Source of the DNA: Kineobactrum salinum
Lineage (GTDB): Bacteria; Pseudomonadota; Gammaproteobacteria; Pseudomonadales; Halieaceae
DNA length: 64,000 bases
Direction of reading: 5' to 3'
Assembly (NCBI RefSeq): GCF_010669285.1
Contig: NZ_CP048711.1
Location: 1,302,001 to 1,366,000 of the forward strand
Positions 36,835 to 46,415 of this stretch are shown here, piece after piece. Numbering within the stretch: position 1 is the stretch's first letter; every line of letters starts with the position of its first letter. Under the pieces are notes generated by a model. The model had not been told where the DNA came from, made no database searches, and worked only from the letters and a program-made list of their open reading frames with translations. The position numbers and the translations under genes are program-made.

Positions 36835-36972
36835 CCCATCATCACAAGCCCCGCCAAGATCGATTTAGTAGCCCACATTTTTAGTTCCCTCCGTTAAACC
36901 CAGCTCTTACATAAAATGCAGTGTGGGGAATATCGTCAGGCCAATGGCCACCGGAAAGTATTGTCTGGGGCC

Positions 36973-37491
36973 TCAAAGTGCAGCGGCGAGTGCGGGCAAT
37001 ATGGCTCTGATCAGCGGCGCCATTTTGCCGTCGGTGAGCAAGCCGTCGGCATCAAGACCGGAGCCGAGCACCGCTATGTCCAACGACGCGGCTGGGACGA
37101 TCTTGGCATCCATGGTTCGCAGCACCTCCCTGAGGGCCTCGTAGGCGAATCGAGATCTCGGGGCAGCATTAAGCACCGCCACCGGCTTGCCGACGAACTC
37201 GCCGCTGCCGACCAGCCAATCAAGGGCATTTTTCAGGGCTCCGGGTATGCCGTGGGCGTACTCTGGACTTGAGATAACAACGCCGTCGCTCCTGGCGACC
37301 AGGGCGCACCACTCTGCCACACAGGCCGGTTCTCTCCCGGCCAGATCAGGATTGAAAAGCGGCAACCGGCTTATCACGTCCGCCCGAACGATGGTCATGC
37401 CGGCTGGGGCTGTGGCAGCGATCGCTTCCAGCAACGCACTGTTGATGGACGCACTACGCAGGCTGCCGCATACAGTGAGAATTTGAACCAT
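36973..37491 (-). CDS. NAD(P)H-dependent FMN reductase
   Basis: From ATG 37491 the protein is 172 residues. It has the flavodoxin-like fold of the SsuE/ArsH/azoreductase group: ILTVCGSLRSASINSALLEAI at the N-terminus (phosphate loop GSLRSAS) and VISSPEYAHGIPGALKNALDWL near residues 73-94, the family signature that binds FMN. It reduces flavin or quinones with NAD(P)H. Reduced FMN could feed a flavin-dependent monooxygenase, but none is encoded in this block; quinone or azo reduction is an alternative. It is divergent from the acyl-CoA synthetase at 37712, with the palindromic copy-A site between them. It precedes the esterase and regulator genes. Confidence 0.88.
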   Translation of the reverse strand: MVQILTVCGSLRSASINSALLEAIAATAPAGMTIVRADVISRLPLFNPDLAGREPACVAEWCALVARSDGVVISSPEYAHGIPGALKNALDWLVGSGEFVGKPVAVLNAAPRSRFAYEALREVLRTMDAKIVPAASLDIAVLGSGLDADGLLTDGKMAPLIRAILPALAAAL

Positions 37492-37591
37492 GGTATGCCT
37501 GAGGCGTCCCCCCTTGGTTGTTTCATACTCGATCTTAGGCTCTTCGATAGCCGCGGGTACCAGCCGAAGGTATGGCTGGCGCAACCTGCTC

Positions 37592-37607
37592 CCATACTTT
37601 TCTATGG
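37592..37607. promoter_or_regulatory. Candidate MalT-like operator, copy A (best palindrome)
   Basis: CCATACTTTTCTATGG has perfect CCATA/TATGG arms around six bases. It sits in the divergent region, 105 bases before the acyl-CoA synthetase ATG and 101 bases before the FMN reductase ATG, so it could serve both. Confidence 0.55.
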
Positions 37608-37711
37608 CGGCCAGAGGTATGCCAGGCGCTAACATTGTCTAGCGACAGAATCGCTTCTACACCAAGGCTAGTGGCCGGACCGCATCGACAACAAGCAGCA
37701 GGAGCAAAAGG

Positions 37712-39448
37712 ATGATAGCGAACAGCCTGTACGAAACCCTTCGTCAGACGGAGATACAACATGGCGACCGGCCGGCAATCCGTTTCATCGAAGCCATGGA
37801 TCAACCTTCCCCATCGCTGGAGTGGGACTATCGCAGCTTCATGAACCGGATTCGCGGCGGCGCCAACCTTTTCCGCCGCTGTGGGGTGGAGGAGGCGGCG
37901 ACGGTTGCACTGCTAGTGCCCAACACTCCCTATGCACAGGTCGCGCTTTTCGCTGCAGAAATCGCTGGCCGCGCCCTGCCGGTCAATCCACTGCTCAGTG
38001 ACGATCATATCGTCAGCCTTCTCGCGGCGGCCGGAGCGAAAGTCCTGGTCATGGCCGAGGACCCGATGCGCGCGGAAAGCCTTCGGGCCCGGCTGCAGGA
38101 ACTCCGTCACATTTTCACTCTTGAAGACGGCCCAGCCAACTTTGCCGACGCAGTCGCGCAAATGTCCGCAGGAGCTCTGGACTTTTCACCCACGCTCGAC
38201 CCGTCAACAGTGGTGGCGGCCTTCCATACCGGGGGCACCACCGGAAGCCCCAAGCTCGCTCTACATACGCAGACCAATCAGCTCGCGGTTGCGCGGGCCA
38301 TCGCGCCCGGTATTGACCTTAGGCCCACAGACGTCCTGGTCAACGCACTGCCGCTGTTCCATGTAGCCGGTCCAATGTGCTTCGCCCTCACAGCGATGGT
38401 CGCCGGTGCCTGTCAACTGCTGTGTACGGCAGCGGGCGCACGCCACCCGGATTTTATTGGCAAACACTGGACGATGCTGGAAAACCAGCGCGTTACCATG
38501 CTCGGCGGGGTGCCAACCACAATCGGCGCACTCGTACCGACCATCCCCGACAACCCTCCCCCCCGGCTCCGCCGCGTGATCACCGGCGGCGCCATGCTGC
38601 CCACTGCAGTGGAAACTGCCTTTGTCGAAAGGCTGGGTCTGACGCCCGTGATAATCTATGGCATGACCGAGTGCGCTGGCCTACTGGCCCTGCGCGGCAT
38701 CAACGACATGTCTGAGCCCGGCTGGACCGGCAAAGCGATACCGGGCATGGAAATCCGCATTGTCGGCCGAGCGGACGATGTGGCGGGCACCAGACTGCCA
38801 CCGTTGGAGACTGGCCATGTCGTGGCCCGCGGCTGCACTGTCGGTCCGGGTTACAGTGACCCTGGCCAAAATGAGGCCGCCTTCACGGCCGACGGTTGGC
38901 TGATCACCGGCGATCTGGGCATGATGGACGAACAGGGCAACCTCCAACTTACGGGGCGGGCCAAGGACCTGATTATCCGCAGTGGCCACAATGTCGACCC
39001 GACACTCATCGAGGAAGCGGCGATCCGGTTCCCCGGCGTCGCCGCGGCCGCCGCGGTCGGAGCCCCCGACGCCTATGCCGGAGAATTACCGGTGCTCTTC
39101 GTGGTCCCCGAAGAACATGCAGGCGGCATCGACCCAGACGCGCTGATCGCATCGATCCGCATGCATGTGGAACGCCCTGCTGTTCCGAAATGGGTTGAAA
39201 TCGTGGATGTCATGCCGCTCACCGCAGTCGGAAAAATATACAAGCCCGCGCTCGTCGCGCGAGCCGCCGAGAGGGTACTGACTCAAGCGCTTGCGGCAAA
39301 CAAACTGCCCTGCCACATTGCCGTTGAAGTCACCGAACAGAAGGGAGTCTCGCACGCCATCTTCCGCGCCCGTGACGAAGACCAGGTGGCAATAGGCGAC
39401 CTGATGGCCCCATTCGCGCTTGCCTACACCATTATCCAGCGTCCCTGA
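37712..39448 (+). CDS. Acyl-CoA synthetase (AMP-binding)
   Basis: The 578-residue ANL enzyme starts at ATG 37712 behind AGGAGCAAAAGG. It shows the P-loop-like FHTGGTTGSPKLALHT near residue 173, YGMTECAGLLAL near 318, and DGWLITGDLGMMDEQGNLQLTGRAKDLI near 395 with the hinge after it. VGKIYKP near 510 contains the catalytic Lys. It forms an acyl-CoA from a free acid. A C-terminal extension of about 60 residues (PCHIAVEVTEQKGV and onward) is longer than usual. The esterase at 39487 converges on it. Esterases plus a CoA ligase suggest that an ester is cleaved and the acid activated within this block. Confidence 0.91.
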   Translation: MIANSLYETLRQTEIQHGDRPAIRFIEAMDQPSPSLEWDYRSFMNRIRGGANLFRRCGVEEAATVALLVPNTPYAQVALFAAEIAGRALPVNPLLSDDHIVSLLAAAGAKVLVMAEDPMRAESLRARLQELRHIFTLEDGPANFADAVAQMSAGALDFSPTLDPSTVVAAFHTGGTTGSPKLALHTQTNQLAVARAIAPGIDLRPTDVLVNALPLFHVAGPMCFALTAMVAGACQLLCTAAGARHPDFIGKHWTMLENQRVTMLGGVPTTIGALVPTIPDNPPPRLRRVITGGAMLPTAVETAFVERLGLTPVIIYGMTECAGLLALRGINDMSEPGWTGKAIPGMEIRIVGRADDVAGTRLPPLETGHVVARGCTVGPGYSDPGQNEAAFTADGWLITGDLGMMDEQGNLQLTGRAKDLIIRSGHNVDPTLIEEAAIRFPGVAAAAAVGAPDAYAGELPVLFVVPEEHAGGIDPDALIASIRMHVERPAVPKWVEIVDVMPLTAVGKIYKPALVARAAERVLTQALAANKLPCHIAVEVTEQKGVSHAIFRARDEDQVAIGDLMAPFALAYTIIQRP

Positions 39449-39486
39449 CGGGGCGCTGGACCTCTCGCCGTTCGTGCAAGCGGGCC

Positions 39487-40494
39487 TTATGGATTGAGAG
39501 AATCTCTCAGTGTTTCGGCACATTCGTCGACCGCCCGCACTCCGGCATCGATCAGGCCGCCCATCACGGTAAATCCATGGATGGTCCCTTCGTAGGTGCT
39601 GGTCTTGACCGGCACCCCTGCCTCTGCCAGCAGCCGGGAATACAGCTCGATATCGTTTCGCAATATATCGACGCCGGCAACGATGATGAAAGCCGGTGGC
39701 AGTCCCTCGAAGCGGTCGGCCAGGATGGGAGAGACGCGCGGGTCCCTGAGCTGCTCCATGTCATTCAGATATTGGGTGTAGAACCAGTCGAGCATCTCCG
39801 GCTCAAAGAAAAACCCCCGGGCATATTTCTCCATCGATGCGGAGCCGCCACGGGTGCCGATGGCGGGGTTTATCAGTAACTGGAAGGCAATGTAGTCGTC
39901 CCCCTTGTCCCTGAGTATCTGGGTCACAGCAGCAGCCAGATAACCACCCCCGGATTCGCCACCGACCACCAGCCGAGCGGCGTCTCCCCCCAGGGTTTCC
40001 GCATTGTCATGGGTCCACTGAACAGCTGCCAGCGCATCCTCAACCGCCGCAGGGAACTTGTTCTCGGGCGCCAGCCGGTAGGAAGCGGAGACAATAATGC
40101 AGCCAGAATTGTGGGCGAGTCGCCGGCAAAGGCCATCATAGGCATCGAGACTGCCCATCATCATGCCGCCACCATGGAAGAACACCATGACGGGCAAAGC
40201 TCGCCCCGCATCGGCTTGAGGGGTATAGGCGCGCGCAGCAATCGGTCCTGCCGGGCCCGGGATGGGAAAATTCGAGACCTGGGCCACGGGTAAAGCCGGA
40301 TAGCCGATCTGATCGTAAAAACGATCAAAGGCCTGCCGCATCTCCTTCGGGGTCATGTCCAGATTGAGGAAGGGATCGCGCTCTATCATGGCAAGTACGG
40401 ACCGGGTCTGCGCGTCCAGAATATCTGTACTCGACTCCTTGCCGTCGCTGCCGGGAAAAGCCGCCGGGCCCGTATTTTCGTTACTCTTACTCAT
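39487..40494 (-). CDS. Alpha/beta hydrolase, HSL-type esterase (copy 2)
   Basis: ATG 40494 is preceded by AAAGGAGTG, giving 335 residues. Features are the oxyanion hole FFHGGGMMMGS near residue 125, the elbow GGESGGGYLAA near 195 (Glu in place of the common Asp), VAGVDILRNDIE for the catalytic acid region and EGTIHGFTVM with the His. The N-terminal MTPKEMRQAFDRFYDQIG is typical of bacterial HSL esterases. It is a clear relative of copy 1 at 35764, and the two flank the FMN reductase/acyl-CoA synthetase genes. It likely cleaves an ester or lactone. A candidate MalT-like operator lies about 60 bases upstream. Confidence 0.9.
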   Translation of the reverse strand: MSKSNENTGPAAFPGSDGKESSTDILDAQTRSVLAMIERDPFLNLDMTPKEMRQAFDRFYDQIGYPALPVAQVSNFPIPGPAGPIAARAYTPQADAGRALPVMVFFHGGGMMMGSLDAYDGLCRRLAHNSGCIIVSASYRLAPENKFPAAVEDALAAVQWTHDNAETLGGDAARLVVGGESGGGYLAAAVTQILRDKGDDYIAFQLLINPAIGTRGGSASMEKYARGFFFEPEMLDWFYTQYLNDMEQLRDPRVSPILADRFEGLPPAFIIVAGVDILRNDIELYSRLLAEAGVPVKTSTYEGTIHGFTVMGGLIDAGVRAVDECAETLRDSLNP

Positions 40495-40553
40495 TACGCT
40501 CACTCCTTTAGCGCGCAAAGAGTCAACTTAACTGGATCCGGCTTCCGGGAACT

Positions 40554-40571
40554 CCCCTCAAAAGTATAGGA
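40554..40571 (-). promoter_or_regulatory. Candidate MalT-like operator, copy B
   Basis: Minus-strand TCCTATACTTTTGAGGGG lies about 60 bases upstream of the esterase ATG 40494. The ATACTTTT core is identical to copies A and D; the flanking arms are less symmetrical. Confidence 0.5.
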
Positions 40572-40914
40572 TGGATGGGATCGATAGTGCCTCCAGTAGT
40601 AGAACAATCGCCGTCCAAGCGATCAATGACGTAACGTCCCCGTTACACCTACTGCCGTGGGCTTTGAAAAAATCTCCGCGGAAACCCGATAGGCAACCCT
40701 GCGATTCACGCCCCGCTTACAGTAAACCCCCGCTTTGGCTTGGCCTGGGCCCGCCTGTGTTGCGCGGCATGCGGGTATTCCAGGAGTTGCGCGAGTACGG
40801 TGTACCCGCCACCGCCAACCACTCGCCGACAGTGAAGGCGGCAAGACCTCCCACGAGACTCCAGGCCTCGCACAGCCAGCGGAGGTGACGCTGGTAATAT
40901 AGCCTGCCGCTATT

Positions 40915-40936
40915 GCAAATCTAAATCATTCTTATT
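40915..40936. promoter_or_regulatory. Fur-box-like site upstream of the siderophore receptor
   Basis: The AT-rich core TAAATCATTCTTATT resembles the Fur consensus of GATAAT-type repeats with an ATCATT centre. It lies 37 bases before the receptor ATG in otherwise GC-rich DNA. Iron-repressed expression is expected for this receptor class. Confidence 0.5.
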
Positions 40937-40972
40937 ACCCTTTGCCTTCAATTTATTGCAAGGGGATCCACC

Positions 40973-43156
40973 ATGTCAGCCTCGTCCCACCCTCACCGGC
41001 GCCTGGCCCTGGCCGGGCTGGCCATTGCTCCGTTCGCTAGCCTGACCTTTGGCACGCTGGCCTATGCCCAGCAGGACGCCGCAGCCCCGACCGTCACTAC
41101 CGAGCCAGCGCAGCGGTCCCTTGAGGAGGTCGTGGTCACCAGCCGCTACACCACCAACGAGCGACTAGACAGCGCCACAGGACTGGGCCTGACACTTTAT
41201 GAGACACCCCAGTCGGTCAGCGTGATGACCGCCGAGCGTATTGCCGATCAGGGGCTTCGCTCCCTCACCGACGTCGTGATCAACGCCTCCGGTGTTTCAG
41301 CCCGGGCCCAGGACAGCACACGCTATACTTTCTCCGCCCGTGGTTTCGACATCAACAACTACCAGATCGACGGCGTGCCCATTTACTGGCAGCCTGGCAA
41401 CAACGCAGGGGAGACCCAATCCGACACCAGCCTTTATGAGCGCATCGAGGTGGTGCGCGGCGCCACCGGCCTGCTCACCGGCGCCGGCAACCCCTCAGCC
41501 TCCATCAACCTGGTGCGCAAGCACGCCGACAGCCGCGAGTTGGCCGGCAGCGTCGACCTGTGGGCGGGTCGCTGGGACCGTGTCGGCGCCACCGGCGACG
41601 TCAGCGCGCCACTCAACAGCAGCGGCGGCCTGCGCGGCCGGTTGGTGGCCCACTACCAGGAAGGCGATGACTTCCGCGACCTGGCCGGGGACGAAACCAG
41701 TGTGGTCTACGGCGCTTTCGACGCCGACCTGAGCTCGCGCACCCTGCTCCGGCTGGGCGCCAGCTACCAGGACAATAACCCCACCGCATCCACCTGGGGT
41801 GGCCTGCCCGTCTGGTACGCCGATGGCAGCCGCACCGACTGGCAGCGGGCGAAGACCACCGCGGCTCGCTGGACGGCCTGGTCATCTACCGTGGAAAACT
41901 ACTACCTGGACCTGATCCACGAATTCGACAGCGGCTGGCGCGCCAAGCTGAGCGTCAACAACAACATCAACGCTTCCGACCAGATGCTGTTATACCTGTC
42001 CGGCAGTCCGGACCGTATTACCGGCCTCGGCATGAACGTCTCGCCCCGCAACGCTGAGACCGAGCGAGAACAGCTCAGCGTCAGTCTGCACCTCGACGGT
42101 GAGTACACACTGTTCGGGCGCCGCCACGAGCTGACACTGGGCGTGGTCGACCACGAGGAGGATAACTTCGCCTCCTCGCGCGAGCGCAGCAACGTGGCGC
42201 CGGTGGGCAACTTTCTGGAGTGGGACGGCAGCTACCCGCAACCGGACTGGGGTGCCAGCAACGTGGACATCGACATGAGCACCGAGCAGTTCGGGGTCTA
42301 CGGCGCCACCCGCCTCACACTCTCCGACCAGTGGAAGCTGATCCTCGGCGCCCGGGTGGCTGACTGGGAGCAGCGTGGCTCCAGCTATGGCGTCGAGCGC
42401 AATTTCGGCGATGACAACGTGGTGATTCCCTATGCCGGTGTGCTCTATGAAATCAATGGCCAACACAACCTTTACGCCAGCTACACCGAGATCTTCCAGC
42501 CCCAGAATCTGCAGGACCGGAACGGCGACTTCCTGGACCCGATCATCGGCGAAAGCCGGGAGCTGGGGCTGAAGAGCCAGTTCCTCCAGGGCGCCCTGCA
42601 AACCACGCTCGCGATCTTTGACATTCTGCAGGACGACCTCGGCCAGGCGGACGGCAACTTCATTGTGCCCGGCACCGACAACGCCCAAGCCTACTACGCA
42701 GCCGAAGGCACCGAGAGCCAGGGCTACGAACTGGAGGTGGTGGGCCGGCTGACGCCAGAGTGGGACGTCAGTCTCAGCTACACCCACTTTGATGCAGAGG
42801 ATGCCGACGGCCGGGAGGTCAATACTGCACACCCCCGAGAGATGCTCAAGCTCTACACCACCTACCGTTTTGCGAACAGCCTGGATGGCCTGACCCTCGC
42901 CGGCGGCGTCAACTGGCAGGGGCGCAACTACACCGACACCACCAACCCGGTGACCGGTCAGCCCGAACGGCTGCAGCAGGACGCCTATAGCCTGGTCAGC
43001 CTTATGGCTCGCTACGACGTAACGCCCCAGCTGTCGCTGCAACTCAACGCCGACAACCTGCTCGACGAAACCTACTACAGCCAGATCGGCTTCTATAGCC
43101 AACTGGAATTCGGTGAGCCGCGCAATGTCACGGCCTCTGTGCGCTATGCCTTCTGA
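40973..43156 (+). CDS. TonB-dependent siderophore receptor
   Basis: The 727 residues start at ATG 40973 behind AAGGGGAT. A signal peptide ends near TLAYAQQ. Then come the TonB box region SLEEVVVTSRYTT, the siderophore-receptor plug (LYETPQSVSVMTAERIADQGLRSLTDVV; YQIDGVPIYWQPGNNAG) and ERIEVVRGATGLLTGAGNPSASINLVRK, a hallmark of FhuE/FpvA-type receptors. The barrel ends with LLDETYYSQIGFYS and ASVRYAF, with terminal Phe. It imports ferric siderophores, unlike the four other receptors here, which are of the nutrient type. A Fur-like site precedes it. No siderophore synthesis genes are nearby. Confidence 0.94.
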   Translation: MSASSHPHRRLALAGLAIAPFASLTFGTLAYAQQDAAAPTVTTEPAQRSLEEVVVTSRYTTNERLDSATGLGLTLYETPQSVSVMTAERIADQGLRSLTDVVINASGVSARAQDSTRYTFSARGFDINNYQIDGVPIYWQPGNNAGETQSDTSLYERIEVVRGATGLLTGAGNPSASINLVRKHADSRELAGSVDLWAGRWDRVGATGDVSAPLNSSGGLRGRLVAHYQEGDDFRDLAGDETSVVYGAFDADLSSRTLLRLGASYQDNNPTASTWGGLPVWYADGSRTDWQRAKTTAARWTAWSSTVENYYLDLIHEFDSGWRAKLSVNNNINASDQMLLYLSGSPDRITGLGMNVSPRNAETEREQLSVSLHLDGEYTLFGRRHELTLGVVDHEEDNFASSRERSNVAPVGNFLEWDGSYPQPDWGASNVDIDMSTEQFGVYGATRLTLSDQWKLILGARVADWEQRGSSYGVERNFGDDNVVIPYAGVLYEINGQHNLYASYTEIFQPQNLQDRNGDFLDPIIGESRELGLKSQFLQGALQTTLAIFDILQDDLGQADGNFIVPGTDNAQAYYAAEGTESQGYELEVVGRLTPEWDVSLSYTHFDAEDADGREVNTAHPREMLKLYTTYRFANSLDGLTLAGGVNWQGRNYTDTTNPVTGQPERLQQDAYSLVSLMARYDVTPQLSLQLNADNLLDETYYSQIGFYSQLEFGEPRNVTASVRYAF

Positions 43157-43174
43157 GGCCGGAAAGCCTGAGCC

Positions 43175-43186
43175 GGGGGGGGGGGG
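43175..43186 (+). repeat. Run of twelve G
   Basis: A 12-base poly-G run lies 19 bases after the siderophore receptor stop, next to a short AGGC/GCCT hairpin. It is the longest homopolymer in the window. It falls where the GC-rich part gives way to lower-GC sequence. Confidence 0.9.
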
Positions 43187-43312
43187 TTCACTCTCTAAAT
43201 GGTTGCGCCTCTTACTAATGCGCCGGCGATACCAGAGCATCCCCACGGGCAACCAGACTGCAGAGCGGAAATTAGTGTTAACCGGCCCTACAAGCGGGGG
43301 GCCGGGGACTCC

Positions 43313-44275
<963 letters not shown>

Positions 44276-44797
44276 TCATCCATGCGCACCTGGACCCATA
44301 ATTTTCACCATGTTTTTGAAATACTCGCTCGATCCTTTAACTCCGTGACCGTCAGTCAGTCTATTGAGAAAGTTTATTGTAGCGATGCAACAAACTGCAT
44401 CATGTGCAGCTCGTTCGCTCCATCCCGCATCGATGACGGCATCTATATCACGCTCGTAGACAGTTGCAGGTGATTGAGTTAATTTCTTTGCCAACGCCAA
44501 CACGGGGCGGAGTTTCGGCTCAACCATTTCATATTTATCCGAGGCCAACAGAGCTTCCAGTTTTTCGGGATCAACCCCGTAGGCTTCCGCCATCGCCTGG
44601 TGTGCACCAACGCAGAACTTGCAAGCATTCAGCCCGGAGCAATAGGTCATGATAAGCTCCCTTTCTGCGATACTCAGCTCTGATGGACCGCGAAACAAAT
44701 TTTCGACCATCATCCTGAAGTGGTTTAAGCGATCGGGGTTGTACCCAACGATTTCAGCCATACCATCTTCTTCTTTTAAGAAACTAAAATGCGACAT
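44276..44797 (-). CDS. AhpD-like / carboxymuconolactone decarboxylase-family peroxidase-related protein
   Basis: ATG 44797 behind GGAGCAATCT gives 173 residues. The all-helical CMD/AhpD fold shows as LSIAERELIMTYCSGLNACKFCVGAHQAMAEAYG near residues 40-73, with the CxxC-x3-H active site in CKFCVGAH. The rest follows the uncharacterised peroxidase-related family (EPKLRPVLALAKKLTQSPA; FLNRLTDGHG). AhpD-type members relay electrons from reductants to peroxidases or reduce peroxides directly. It is 15 bases upstream of trxB on the same strand, consistent with a thiol redox pair. A core of the repeated AraC-block element lies 87 bases upstream of its start. Confidence 0.86.
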   Translation of the reverse strand: MSHFSFLKEEDGMAEIVGYNPDRLNHFRMMVENLFRGPSELSIAERELIMTYCSGLNACKFCVGAHQAMAEAYGVDPEKLEALLASDKYEMVEPKLRPVLALAKKLTQSPATVYERDIDAVIDAGWSERAAHDAVCCIATINFLNRLTDGHGVKGSSEYFKNMVKIMGPGAHG

Positions 44798-44883
44798 AGA
44801 TTGCTCCGGCGTAAAATATGAAATGGAATGAACCAACGAATCAGGATTAACAGGAGGTAAGAATATTTCGAGCCATGTCTCAT

Positions 44884-44904
44884 GAATTGCCTGAAAGTGA
44901 ACAA
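44884..44904. repeat. Core of the repeated control element, copy 4
   Basis: The 21-base core differs from the copy at 50841 in two positions, sharing TGAAAGTGAACAA with it apart from the first base. Only the core is preserved here; the rest of the 90-base element is faint. It lies 87 bases upstream of the AhpD-like gene. Confidence 0.5.
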
Positions 44905-44962
44905 ATTATTATTCGGTACCATTGCCGGCTGAAATGTACTGGAGTAGCTCCGGGAACTAGAC

Positions 44963-46372
44963 TCAATGCTGGGGGACGTGCATCGATTGGATGACCGTGT
45001 ATTCTTCCAACCCCTCGATTCCGAATTCCACACCAATACCCGAACTTTTGACGCCGCCGAAAGGTACGTGCGGCGCCACCGATCCATGGCTGTTAATCCA
45101 GACCGTGCCGCATTCCAAACGACTGGCGACAATTTTGGCCTGTTCAATATTGCCAGACCAAACCGACCCGCCCAGACCCATTTCTGAATCGTTGGCTCGG
45201 GCGACAGCCTCATCGACCTCCGAATACTTGATAATCGGCAATGCCGGCCCGAACTGCTCCTCTTTTACAATACGCATTTCGTCGGTTACGTCGGCTAGCA
45301 ATGTCAAAGGATAGAAAAACCCTTTGCCATCCCGGGCCTCGCCACCACAGAGTACTCTGGCGCCTCTTTCGCGCGCCTCATCCACCAATTCACGGACATA
45401 ATTGAACTGCACCTGATTCTGAACGGGACCGAATAAATTATTGTCGTCCAGCCCGTCGCCCATTGGCATACCGGTGGCGATTTCCGTAAGCGCCCTACAG
45501 ACTTCTTCGTACTGGGATTCGTGCACGTAAAGTCTCTTCAAGGCTCCACAGGTCTGACCGCCGTTAATAAAGGCTCCCCAAAAAACACCCTCTATAACCC
45601 GGTTGATATTGGTGTCGGGCAGCATAATACCGGCATCATTACCGCCCAGCTCCAGCGTCAGGCGCTTAAGCCCGGCAGCGGCCTCCCGCATCACTTTCCT
45701 GCCCACCGGAGTAGAGCCTGTAAACACGACTTTATCAATACCGGGATGCCCGGGCAGTTTGCGCCCGACATCTCCCGTCACCACATTCAGCACACCCGCA
45801 GGCAACGCTTCATTGAATATTTCCACCATTCGCAAGGTGCTCAGCGGAGTATTGGACGCCGGCTTGACCACCACCGTGCACCCCACACGAATCGCGGGAG
45901 CCAGGTGCCATACGGCTATCAACAGCGGCCAGTTCCAAGGCGTAATCGAAGCTACCACTCCTACCGGTTTACGATACAAAAACGCCTGACGCTGGTCGCT
46001 GTCTTCCAGTATTTTCACCGGCAGGGACATCCCCGCCGTAGCGCGCAACCAGGTAACACACCCCTGGACTTCAAACTCCGAGCCACGGCCTTTCAGAGGC
46101 TTTCCCTGTTCAAGGGTCAACAAACGCGCCAGTTCCCCGGCATTGGCCTCTATAAGATCCGCCATCCGGTGCAGCGCTTTGACGCGAACTTCACCGTCAG
46201 TTTCAGACCATAGTACAAAAGCCTTGCGGGCCGACGAAACTGCTTCTTCCAACTGCGCCTGGGTACACTCAGGAAAGGTTCCCAGCAGCTCTTCCGTAGC
46301 CGGGTTGACGACTGGCAGCTTTTTGTCCGCAGTCACTTTTTTTCCGGCAATAAAGGCGTAATAGTCCGTCAC
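44963..46372 (-). CDS. Aldehyde dehydrogenase (candidate 4-hydroxymuconic semialdehyde dehydrogenase)
   Basis: The 469 residues start at GTG 46372, behind AGGAGCTGACA. ALDH motifs are ITPWNWPLLIAVWHLAPA near residue 145, FTGSTPVGRKVM near 220, the base Glu in LELGGND, the nucleophile Cys in NGGQTCGALKRLYV near 275 and KEEQFGPALPIIK near 370. In a cluster with a PcpA-like dioxygenase and maleylacetate reductase, the fitting reaction is oxidation of 4-hydroxymuconic semialdehyde to maleylacetate. That assignment rests on context. It is on the same strand as the MBL and NmrA-like genes upstream, with short gaps between them (43 and 34 bases). Confidence 0.88.
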   Translation of the reverse strand: MTDYYAFIAGKKVTADKKLPVVNPATEELLGTFPECTQAQLEEAVSSARKAFVLWSETDGEVRVKALHRMADLIEANAGELARLLTLEQGKPLKGRGSEFEVQGCVTWLRATAGMSLPVKILEDSDQRQAFLYRKPVGVVASITPWNWPLLIAVWHLAPAIRVGCTVVVKPASNTPLSTLRMVEIFNEALPAGVLNVVTGDVGRKLPGHPGIDKVVFTGSTPVGRKVMREAAAGLKRLTLELGGNDAGIMLPDTNINRVIEGVFWGAFINGGQTCGALKRLYVHESQYEEVCRALTEIATGMPMGDGLDDNNLFGPVQNQVQFNYVRELVDEARERGARVLCGGEARDGKGFFYPLTLLADVTDEMRIVKEEQFGPALPIIKYSEVDEAVARANDSEMGLGGSVWSGNIEQAKIVASRLECGTVWINSHGSVAPHVPFGGVKSSGIGVEFGIEGLEEYTVIQSMHVPQH

Positions 46373-46415
46373 TGTCAGCTCCTATAGTCTTGGACAAGCC
46401 AATAAAAGCAAAGCT

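Larger units (their letters stand above)
40519..40972. other. Intergenic stretch before the siderophore receptor
   Basis: The 454 bases contain the copy-B motif near 40554 and a Fur-like site near 40915. Open frames between 40571 and 40888 have no recognisable motif, ribosome site or family similarity, and I do not call a gene. The stretch may be decayed coding DNA. Confidence 0.55.

Noticed and set aside
40571-40888. A roughly 105-codon open frame before the siderophore receptor
   Set aside because: There is no ribosome site, motif or family-like pattern on either strand. It is kept as intergenic DNA, possibly decayed.
41990-43252. A 420-codon antisense frame opposite the siderophore receptor
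   Set aside because: It is the shadow of a well-supported TonB receptor; there is no ribosome site and no family motif.
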